The notes under the pieces: model-generated
Told to the model about the DNA's origin: nothing
Seen by the model: the letters and a program-made list of their open reading frames with translations, nothing else
The model's database searches: none
Source of the DNA: Bacteroides sp.
GTDB lineage: Bacteria > Bacteroidota > Bacteroidia > Bacteroidales > Bacteroidaceae
Direction of reading: 5' to 3'
DNA length: 42,170 nucleotides
Assembly: GCA_021203515.1 (NCBI GenBank)
Contig: JAJQAY010000051.1
Span: 1-42,170 of the forward strand
In this document: piece by piece, positions 25,496 through 32,654 of the stretch
Layout: every line of letters starts with the position of its first letter
Position numbering within the stretch: position 1 is the stretch's first letter
Program-made: the position numbers and the translations under genes

Positions 25496-26685
25496 TTTCC
25501 GTCTTCCTCCCAGTCTTCTTCTTCGTATTCAAAGTCTTCAAAGTCTTCGAGGTCTTCGATGTCCTCATCTTTGTCTTCTACTTCATAAGTGAGCTCTTCG
25601 TCTTCGCCTTCATCCTTCAATTCTTCGAGCAGGTGGCTCATGTCTTTGACACGATGCGCGATGCTTTCCGCCTTACCTTCTATCTTGTTGCTCTCCTTAT
25701 TCAGCTCTTCCCATAGAATATCCTTCAGCACGGAAACGCCCAGGCCGGAGATGGAGGAGATGAACACATGCGGAATGTTTTCGGGCAAGGTCGGCTCTAT
25801 CTCGTCCATCAGTTCCTGGTCGAGCATGTCGCATTTGGTGACGGCAAGTACCCGTTGCTTGTCCAGCATTTCAGGATTGAAAGTGCGCAGTTCGTTCAGC
25901 AGGATTTCGTATTCCTTGCGGATGTCGTCGCTGTCGGCGGGAACCATGAACAACAACAGGGAGTTGCGCTCGATGTGGCGCAGGAAGCGAAGCCCCAGGC
26001 CTTTGCCCATGCTGGCTCCTTCGATGATGCCGGGAATATCCGCCATGACGAACGACTTGCCTTCATGATAAGACACGATGCCCAAGTTCGGTTCCAGCGT
26101 GGTGAAAGGATAGTTGGCAATCTTCGGTTTTGCGGCAGAGATAGAGGCAAGCAAGGTCGATTTGCCTGCATTGGGGAAACCTACCAGACCGACGTCTGCC
26201 AGCAACTTCAACTCCATGATAACCGTCATTTCCTGCATCGGCTCGCCCGGCTGTGCAAATCGGGGAGCTTGCCGGGTAGCGGTCTTGAAGTAGCTGTTGC
26301 CTTGTCCGCCGCGTCCGCCTTTCAGCAGGATTACTTCTTGCCCGTGCTCGGTGACGTCGCAGAGGTATTCGCCGGTTTCGGCATTGTACACCACTGTGCC
26401 GCAGGGGACTTCAATAACTTTATCTTCCCCGTCCTTGCCGAAGCTACGGTTCTTGGAGCCTGACTCGCCATGGCCGGCAAGGATATGACGGTCGTAGCGT
26501 AAGTGCAGAAGTGTCCAGTAGTTACGGTTGCCACGGAGAATAACATGACCTCCTCTTCCTCCGTCTCCTCCGTCAGGACCTCCGTTCGGTATGTATTTCT
26601 CGCGCCTCATGTGCGTGGAACCTCTTCCGCCCTTACCGGAACGGCAATATATCTTTACGTAGTCAACAAAATTCGATTCAGCCAT
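25492..26685 (-). CDS. obgE: GTPase Obg
   Basis: ObgE is a ribosome-assembly GTPase. The 397-residue protein has the glycine-rich Obg fold ([33 protein letters not shown]). The G domain has G1 GFPNAGKST (169-177), G3 DIPG (216-219) and G4 TKCD (283-286). The C-terminal about 50 residues are extremely acidic ([20 protein letters not shown]). The tail is as seen in other Bacteroides Obg proteins. The gene follows adk across palindrome F and overlaps pgeF by 4 bases. Confidence 0.96.
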   Translation of the reverse strand: MAESNFVDYVKIYCRSGKGGRGSTHMRREKYIPNGGPDGGDGGRGGHVILRGNRNYWTLLHLRYDRHILAGHGESGSKNRSFGKDGEDKVIEVPCGTVVYNAETGEYLCDVTEHGQEVILLKGGRGGQGNSYFKTATRQAPRFAQPGEPMQEMTVIMELKLLADVGLVGFPNAGKSTLLASISAAKPKIANYPFTTLEPNLGIVSYHEGKSFVMADIPGIIEGASMGKGLGLRFLRHIERNSLLLFMVPADSDDIRKEYEILLNELRTFNPEMLDKQRVLAVTKCDMLDQELMDEIEPTLPENIPHVFISSISGLGVSVLKDILWEELNKESNKIEGKAESIAHRVKDMSHLLEELKDEGEDEELTYEVEDKDEDIEDLEDFEDFEYEEEDWEEDGK

Positions 26686-26690
26686 AATGG

Positions 26691-26781
26691 TTAATATGCT
26701 AATATGGTTAATGTGCCAATGTGCTAATGTGCTGCGCTACTATGCCGGATGGCAATTAGCACATTGGCACATTAGCACATT
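26691..26781. repeat. Palindromic element F: AATGTGCT-repeat arms around the conserved core
   Basis: The left arm carries AATGTGCC, AATGTGCT, AATGTGCT at 26710-26733, preceded by degenerate AATATG units from 26691. The right arm carries AGCACATT, GGCACATT, AGCACATT at 26758-26781. The core (26734-26757) with the preceding bases reads GCTGCGCTACTATGCCGGAT and matches elements B and E on their minus strands. It fills the gap between adk and obgE. Confidence 0.8.
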
Positions 26782-26787
26782 AAATAA

Positions 26788-27360
26788 TTATTTTACTGCA
26801 TTTATAGCACTACAAACATCAGCAAAGATTTGGTCCAGTTCACCAAAGCCTTTGATGTGTTGGTATTTGCCATCTTCCTTGTACCAGTCAATCAGCGGAG
26901 AAGTCTGGGTATGATAAACAACAAGACGTTTCTTGATAGTCTCTTCGTTGTCGTCGGCACGTCCTGATTCTTTTCCGCGTTTGATAAGGCGGGTCATCAA
27001 TTCTTCTTCAGGAACTTCAAGGTCGAGCATAACGCTTACTTCCTGTCCGCGCTCGGCCAGCATCTTCTTTAATGCTTCAGCCTGGGCGATTGTCCTGGGG
27101 AAGCCGTCGAAAATAACACCTTTACTATCTTTGAAGCCGTCCAGTGTGCTTGCCAGAATGTCAATCATTAATTCATCGGGGATTAATTGACCTTGGTCGA
27201 TGTAGCCTTTGGCAGTCTTGCCCAGTTCTGTGCCGTTCTTCATTTCGGCACGTAGTATATCACCGGTGGAAATGTGGTTAATACCGTATTGTTTTACAAT
27301 CAAATCACTTTGTGTTCCCTTGCCTGAACCGGGAGCACCGAAAATTACAATATTCAACAT
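26788..27360 (-). CDS. adk: Adenylate kinase
   Basis: Adk interconverts ATP + AMP and 2 ADP. The 190-residue protein has the P-loop GAPGSGKGT at 8-16, the AMP-binding ISTGDILRAEM and GVIFDGFPRTIAQAEAL. It lacks a long LID insert (short-type, as usual in Bacteroidota). hpt ends 34 bases upstream, so hpt-adk-obgE may be one transcription unit interrupted by palindrome F. Confidence 0.96.
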   Translation of the reverse strand: MLNIVIFGAPGSGKGTQSDLIVKQYGINHISTGDILRAEMKNGTELGKTAKGYIDQGQLIPDELMIDILASTLDGFKDSKGVIFDGFPRTIAQAEALKKMLAERGQEVSVMLDLEVPEEELMTRLIKRGKESGRADDNEETIKKRLVVYHTQTSPLIDWYKEDGKYQHIKGFGELDQIFADVCSAINAVK

Positions 27361-27394
27361 TTTGTTTAGTTATTATTTAGATGATTTACTGTAA

Positions 27395-27931
27395 TTAGTC
27401 TACTACCGTATAAATGTCGGGATAATTGCGTCCGAAGCCGTCGTAATCCAATCCGTAGCCTACAATGAAATCATTCGGTATATTCATGGCGACGTATTCG
27501 ATGTTCAAGTCCACTTTCAGCTTCTCGGGCTTCACCAATAGGGGAGCGATGTGGATTTCCTTCGGGCCGCGTGTACCTAGCGTTTCCAACAGGCGCTGCA
27601 TTGTGAGTCCCGTATCCACAATGTCTTCTACAATGACTGCCGTGCGGTCGGTCAAGTCTTCGTTGATACCTATCACTTCCTTAATAACCCCCGTAGAGGA
27701 TACTCCCTGATAAGATACCAGCTTGACAAACGAGATTTCGCAAGGGATGGTGATACGTTTCAGCAGGTCGGCGGTGAACATGAACGAACCGTTCAGCACA
27801 CTCAGAAACAGCGGGTTCTTACCCTTCAAGTCACGATTGATTTCGTTTGCCACGCGAGTCACTTCTTTCAGTATGTCCTGTTCTTTGATAGAGACAGTGA
27901 ACTTTTTATCTTTAATTTGTATCGTATCCAT
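27395..27931 (-). CDS. hpt: Hypoxanthine phosphoribosyltransferase
   Basis: This purine salvage enzyme makes IMP (and usually GMP) from the base and PRPP. The 178-residue protein has the PRPP loop VIVEDIVDTGLT (99-110), the NGSFMFTADLL segment near 48, SYQGVSSTG near 73 and VGYGLDYDGFGRNYPDI at the C-terminus. A -7-like box lies 27 bases upstream. Cytosolic. Confidence 0.95.
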   Translation of the reverse strand: MDTIQIKDKKFTVSIKEQDILKEVTRVANEINRDLKGKNPLFLSVLNGSFMFTADLLKRITIPCEISFVKLVSYQGVSSTGVIKEVIGINEDLTDRTAVIVEDIVDTGLTMQRLLETLGTRGPKEIHIAPLLVKPEKLKVDLNIEYVAMNIPNDFIVGYGLDYDGFGRNYPDIYTVVD

Positions 27932-27957
27932 AAGATGGGATTTTTAAAAAGTTTGCG

Positions 27958-27965
27958 CAAAAGTA
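27958..27965 (-). promoter_or_regulatory. -7 box TACTTTTG before hpt
   Basis: TACTTTTG on the minus strand fits TAnnTTTG, 26 bases before the hpt ATG and seven bases after the end of the transporter gene. No clear -33 TTTG is seen upstream. Confidence 0.45.
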
Positions 27966-27971
27966 CGATTT

Positions 27972-29511
27972 TTATTCCACTCCGTGCATCATCTTCTGCA
28001 ATTTCTTTGAGAGCAGGAAGAGGATTAACGATGCGACGGCAGACATCACGACGAATACCATGAAGAAGTCATACATCGTTTCGATGTGATAACCGAACAG
28101 TGTTTTCACCTTTCCCGCTTCCGGATAAAGTCCGCTTAGCGTACCTGCAAATTTATTGGCGGTGGCGGTGGACAGATACCAGATGCCCATCATCAGCGAA
28201 GCGAAGCGGGCGGGCGTCAGCTTGTTCACCATGGACAGACCGATGGGGGGGGAGCGCAATCTCACCCATCGTATGGATAAAGTAAAGTCCGGTCAGCCAC
28301 AAGAGGCTCACTTTCACGCCGGGCTGAACATCCTTCACCCCGAAGCAAATGACAAGGTAGCCCAACGAAAGCAATAGCAGACCGATGGCCTGCTTGGTGG
28401 GCGAAGCCGGCTCCAAGCCGCGCTTGTTGAGTGCACCCCATACGCTGGGCATGATGGCCGCCAATATCACTACGAAGAACGGATTGAACGACTGTACCCA
28501 CGAGGCCGGCATTTCCCAGCCGAAGATAACACGGTCGGTCTGCTCGGAGGCGAAGAGTGTCAGCGAAGCCCCTGCCTGTTCGTAGGCCGACCAGAAGAAG
28601 ATGACGAAGAAGGCGATGATGTAAATCACGAAGATGCGGTCGCGTTCAATCTTCGTGAGCGAGCCTCCCAGCAAGATGCTTACCGGGAATACGATGCAGG
28701 CGGTGAAGATGCCGATGCTGATCCAGTCGTCGCCGAAACACCAGTAGAAGAATGTGGCGAGTACAACGGCCAGTAATCCCAGCACCAGATAATTGCGTGT
28801 CTTCTTGCTGTTGTCGATAGCCGATTGCTGGGCGGTCTTTGCAACTTTCGGCTGTTCCTTTTTGGCATCGGGAATGATGCCGAGCGCCTTTCCGTCGGGC
28901 CCGATAAGATATTTGTTCTTCTGCGTTTCAAAGAGTATCATCGTGAAGATAGTCACGATGCCGGCAATCAGGAAACCCCATTTGAAGTCGTTCGGATTAC
29001 CTGTTTCGCCAAAGTATCCGCATACCAGCGGGGCAAGGAAAGAGCCTACATTGACACCCATATAAAAGATAGTATAGGCAGAGTCCAACCGCTTGTCGCC
29101 CGGCTCGTAGAGCTGTCCCACAAGAGAGGCTACGGTCGGCTTGAAGCATCCGTTTCCCATAATCAGGAAGGTGAGTCCGATGTACATCAGCCAGTGCGAC
29201 AGTTGCACGGCATCCAGCATGGAAGCACTGCAGAACATCAGGAATTGCCCCACCGCCATCATCATGGCGCCCCAAAACACGGAGCGGCGGATGCCCCAAT
29301 ACTTGTCGGCAATGTATCCGCCGATGAGCGGTGTCAGGTAAACCAATCCGGTGTAACTGCCGTAGATGGAGGCGGCATGTTCCTTGTCGAACAGCAGTGC
29401 CTGGGTTAGAAACAAGATGAAGATGGCGCGCATGCCGTAGTAGCTGAAGCGCTCTGCCGTACTGGTGGCAAAGATAAGATAGAGTCCCTTGGGATGTTTT
29501 GATGTGCTCAT
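27972..29511 (-). pseudogene. POT-family peptide MFS transporter, frameshifted
   Basis: The first part (29511 to about 28253) is a proton-coupled oligopeptide transporter: STAERFSYYGMRAIFILFL, YGSYTGLVYLTPLIGGYIAD, MGNGCFKPTVASLVGQLY, FYMGVNVGSFLAPLVCGYFGE, FFWSAYEQAGASLTLFA. At G8 (28245-28252) the frame changes: GEIAL is followed by out-of-frame PPHRSV, whereas the true continuation PIGLSMVNKLTPARFASLMMGIWY lies in the next frame to 27972. With seven G the gene is one 512-residue protein with about 12-14 membrane helices. The family takes up di- and tripeptides. The single-base excess in G8 may be real or a sequencing error. Two tandem 21-bp repeats precede the start codon. Confidence 0.85.
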
Positions 29512-29515
29512 AGTA

Positions 29516-29557
29516 TATTTATTGTCCTTACTTATTAATTTATCGTCCTTACTTATT
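29516..29557 (-). repeat. Two tandem 21-bp repeats in the leader of the POT gene
   Basis: 29516-29536 and 29537-29557 are identical except for two positions. On the minus strand each reads AATAAGTAAGGACnATAAAT. The second copy ends five bases before the start codon. The duplication repeats the likely translation start region and could be an operator or a duplicated ribosome contact. Confidence 0.6.
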
Positions 29558-29572
29558 TTTATATTCAGTTCG

Positions 29573-29580
29573 CAAAATTA
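29573..29580 (-). promoter_or_regulatory. -7 box TAATTTTG of the POT transporter gene
   Basis: TAATTTTG on the minus strand fits TAnnTTTG, 61 bases upstream of the start codon, with the 21-bp repeats between box and start. A -33 TTTG is not visible. Confidence 0.4.
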
Positions 29581-29623
29581 ATTATTCTTCGCTTACATCC
29601 CTGCTTTTTTTCTATTCTTTAAT

Positions 29624-29939
29624 AAGGTTCATCCGGAAAATGTGTATCGGGCAAAGGACAATCGGGTATATATACTTGTTTCCCGAATTTCAATTTGTAT
29701 GAATATATTAATTTGGGAGATAGTCGCATTGCCTTTGTAACCGTCTCATTATCAATGCGCTCGAAAAGCGTCTCTCTGTATGCGCCAGAGATATCCTCAC
29801 TATACGACTGAGGTACCCTAAGTATACGACAGAGATACCCTCGGTACACGACTGAGGTCACCTCTCTTTTCGATGTAAGAAATTGCGACTGATTAATATT
29901 CTATTCCCTACTTCATTGCGTATTTCCCGGATGAACCTT
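29624..29939. mobile_element. MITE-like element with 18-bp terminal inverted repeats
   Basis: AAGGTTCATCCGG (29624-29636) and its exact inverse CCGGATGAACCTT (29927-29939) bound a 316-base segment; with one mismatch the match extends to AAGGTTCATCCGGnAAAT. No transposase is encoded; an 80-codon open frame inside is not convincing. The segment contains the 22-bp tandem repeats at 29779-29866. No clear target-site duplication is visible. It lies between the divergent POT and GH2 genes, 121 bases before the GH2 start. Confidence 0.6.
29779..29866. repeat. Four 22-bp tandem repeats inside the MITE-like element
   Basis: The units start at 29779, 29801, 29823 and 29845. Unit 3 begins TATACGACAGAGATACCCTC; unit 2 begins TATACGACTGAGGTACCC. 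Units 1 and 3 share AGAGATA and units 2 and 4 share TGAGGT, so the array is two copies of a 44-bp dimer. There are no spacers, so it is not a CRISPR array. Confidence 0.75.
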
Positions 29940-30022
29940 CCTGGCAACAAAGGAAGTAAATAGTTTGCGGCCGTGAAGGAAAATACTTATTGTATTTTAG
30001 ATGCTGTTCCATGAAAAAAAGT

Positions 30023-30030
30023 TATATTTG
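30023..30030 (+). promoter_or_regulatory. -7 box TATATTTG of the glycosidase operon
   Basis: TATATTTG fits TAnnTTTG exactly and lies 30 bases before the ATG at 30061. It also decides the start of the GH2 gene: the in-frame ATG at 30001 is upstream of the box and would not be transcribed from it. A -33 TTTG at the right spacing is not obvious. Confidence 0.55.
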
Positions 30031-30060
30031 CAACATACGGCCTTTTATAAAGAAAATAGT

Positions 30061-32625
30061 ATGAAAAAAGAACTCTTATGCGGCTTCATCTTCTGTTCCG
30101 GCCTGCTTTGCGGACAAACAAAGGACAACTCGGAAACAGTAATCTTGAATGAAGGATGGACGTTTGTACAAGCCGGCACAGACAAGTGGCTCACGGCTAC
30201 GGTGCCGGGCACGGTACAGCAGGATTTGCTAGCCCATCAGTTATTACCCTCCCCATTTTATGGAACAAATGAAAAGAAAATTCAATGGGTGGAGAACGAA
30301 GATTGGGAATACCGCACCACCTTCTCCGTGTCTGCCGAACAACTGAGCAGGGAGGCGGCACAGATGACCTTTGAAGGATTGGATACCTATGCCGACGTAT
30401 TTCTGAACGGTGCGTTGCTGCTGAAAGCCGACAATATGTTTGTGGGGTATTCGGTCCCGGTTAAAGAAGTGCTGCGTCCGGGCGAGAACAAGTTGGTTGT
30501 CTTCTTCCATTCCCCCATCAAGCAGACGCTACCCCAATGGGTCTCGAACGGCTTCGACTATCCGGCAGACAATGACCATGCAGACAAGCACCTAAGTGTC
30601 TTTTCCCGCAAAGCTCCCTACAGTTGCGGATGGGACTGGGGCATACGCATGGTGACCTCCGGCATCTGGCGCCCGATAACCTTGCGGTTTTATGACGTGG
30701 CAACCATCGACGATTACCACGTGAAGCAACTCTCGCTGACCGACCAAGTGGCTACCTTATCCAATGAATTGGAAATAAACTTCATATCCCCCCGGGAGGA
30801 AGTGGCCGAGCTTCTTATCTCCTATCAATTAAAAGAAGGACAGCCTACCGTTGTCCGGCAGCCCGTTACGCTAGTCCCCGGCATGAACCGCATCAGCATC
30901 CCCTTGGAGGTGCAGAACCCGGTGCGTTGGATGCCGAATGGTTGGGGCGAACCTACCTTATATGACTTTTCCGCACAAGTAGTTTGCCGGGACAAGGTGG
31001 TGGCCGAACAACACCACCGCATCGGCCTGCGAACCGTGCGCCTGGTGAATGAAAAAGACGCTCAGGGAGAATCCTATTATTTTGAAGTGAACGGCCTCCC
31101 GATGTTTGCCAAAGGCGCCAACTATATCCCCGACGATGCCATGCTGCCCGCCATGACTACCGAGCGCTATCAAACTCTGTTCCGCGACATCAAAGCCGCC
31201 AACATGAATGTGGTGCGTGTGTGGGGCGGAGGAACCTATGAAGACAACCGCTTCTACGACCTTGCCGATGAAAACGGTATTCTGGTTTGGCAGGACTTCA
31301 TGTTTGCCTGCACTGCCTATCCCGGCGACCCTACCTTTCTGAAGCGTGTTTCGCAAGAAGCGGATTATAACATCAAGCGCTTGCGCAATCATGCCTGTCT
31401 CGCCATGTGGTGCGGAAATAACGAAATACTCGAAGGATTGAAATACTGGGGATGGAAATCCCACTACACGGACGATGTATACAATGAGTTCTACCGCAGT
31501 TACGACAAACTGTTCCGCGAATTGCTGCCCGCCAAGGTGAAGGAATTGGACGGCGGCCGCTTCTACGTGCATACTTCTCCTTATTTCTCCAATTGGGGAT
31601 GTCCGGAGTCATGGAAGATTGGCGATAGCCACAATTGGGGCATCTGGTACGGCAAGAAGACCTTTGAAACATCGGATACCGAAATAGGCCGTTTCATGAG
31701 TGAGTTCGGCTTCCAGTCCTTCCCCGAAATGAAGACAATCGCTACTTTTGCCGCACCGGAAGACTACGAAATAGAGTCCGAAGTAATGAACTCCCATCAG
31801 AAGAGCAGCATCGGAAACAGCCTGATACATACTTATATGGAACGTGACTTCATCGTTCCCAAGCGGTTTGAAGACTTTGTATATGTCGGCCTCGTGCTGC
31901 AAGGGCAGGGGATGCGCTATTGCTTCGAGGCGCACCGCCGCAACCGTCCCTACTGCATGGGCACGCTCTACTGGCAGTTGAATGACAGTTGGCCGGTAGT
32001 ATCCTGGTCTGGCATCGACTATTACGGCAACTGGAAAGCATTGCACTATCAGGCCCGCCGTGCCTTCGAACCGTTGCTCATCAATCCCGTACAAGAAGAC
32101 GGCAGCTTGAACGTCTATCTGCTCTCCGACAAGCCGGAAACCCTTTCCAACCTGGTTCTCGACATGCAACTGATGGATTTCGGCGGTAAGAAACTCTCCC
32201 GACGCACGGCAACGGTTGAGGCTCCTGCCAACGCCTCGGTAAAGGTATTCGGCTGCGCCTTGAACGATTGGGACGGAGAGGAGCAACGCAAGGAATGCTT
32301 CCTGCTGCTCACCCTGAAAGACAAGGCCGGACACGAACTGGCGCGGGACGTCCACTTCTTCACCCCCACCAAGGACCTGGACTTGCCGCAGACGGAAGTA
32401 ACCTGCCGGACGAAGTCATTCGACGGATATTGCGAAGTCACTCTGTCCTCTGCAAAGCTGGCGAAGGATGTATTTGTCCAAATCCCCATTCAGGGAGCCC
32501 GCTTCACTGACAACTTCTTCGACCTGCTGCCGGGCGAGAAAAGGAAGATAATCATAACTTCCTCCGAAATAAAGAAAGGGGATAAGCCGGAGATAACCGT
32601 CATACATATACGCGAAACATACTAA
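30061..32625 (+). CDS. GH2 beta-mannosidase
   Basis: The 854-residue secreted enzyme starts with a signal peptide (MKKELLCGFIFCSGLLCGQ). It has the GH2 sugar-binding, immunoglobulin-like and barrel domains. The acid/base is E455 in MWCGNNEILEG and the nucleophile E548 in FMSEFGFQSFPE. Their spacing of 93 residues is the same as in BtMan2A of B. thetaiotaomicron (E462/E555, from memory), and WDWGIRMVTSGIWRPI and VWQDFMFACTAYP are typical of beta-mannosidases. It should remove the beta-linked core mannose from GlcNAc after the alpha-mannoses are gone. It is the first of five exo-glycosidases spaced 17-32 bases apart. The start at 30061 is preferred to the in-frame ATG at 30001 because of the promoter box and signal peptide. 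Confidence 0.92.
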   Translation: MKKELLCGFIFCSGLLCGQTKDNSETVILNEGWTFVQAGTDKWLTATVPGTVQQDLLAHQLLPSPFYGTNEKKIQWVENEDWEYRTTFSVSAEQLSREAAQMTFEGLDTYADVFLNGALLLKADNMFVGYSVPVKEVLRPGENKLVVFFHSPIKQTLPQWVSNGFDYPADNDHADKHLSVFSRKAPYSCGWDWGIRMVTSGIWRPITLRFYDVATIDDYHVKQLSLTDQVATLSNELEINFISPREEVAELLISYQLKEGQPTVVRQPVTLVPGMNRISIPLEVQNPVRWMPNGWGEPTLYDFSAQVVCRDKVVAEQHHRIGLRTVRLVNEKDAQGESYYFEVNGLPMFAKGANYIPDDAMLPAMTTERYQTLFRDIKAANMNVVRVWGGGTYEDNRFYDLADENGILVWQDFMFACTAYPGDPTFLKRVSQEADYNIKRLRNHACLAMWCGNNEILEGLKYWGWKSHYTDDVYNEFYRSYDKLFRELLPAKVKELDGGRFYVHTSPYFSNWGCPESWKIGDSHNWGIWYGKKTFETSDTEIGRFMSEFGFQSFPEMKTIATFAAPEDYEIESEVMNSHQKSSIGNSLIHTYMERDFIVPKRFEDFVYVGLVLQGQGMRYCFEAHRRNRPYCMGTLYWQLNDSWPVVSWSGIDYYGNWKALHYQARRAFEPLLINPVQEDGSLNVYLLSDKPETLSNLVLDMQLMDFGGKKLSRRTATVEAPANASVKVFGCALNDWDGEEQRKECFLLLTLKDKAGHELARDVHFFTPTKDLDLPQTEVTCRTKSFDGYCEVTLSSAKLAKDVFVQIPIQGARFTDNFFDLLPGEKRKIIITSSEIKKGDKPEITVIHIRETY

Positions 32626-32654
32626 TTAATCTTTAAATAAATAATTATTGTACC

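Noticed and set aside
29619..29861. 80-codon open frame on the minus strand inside the MITE-like element
   Set aside because: Half of it translates the 22-bp repeats, whose length is not a multiple of three, and its end runs through the terminal inverted repeat; no family is recognised.
29779..29866. CRISPR-like repeats
   Set aside because: The 22-bp units are directly adjacent without spacers, and no cas gene is present.
30001..30060. 20-codon N-terminal extension of the GH2 beta-mannosidase
   Set aside because: It lies across and upstream of the -7 box and would put 20 residues before a normal signal peptide.
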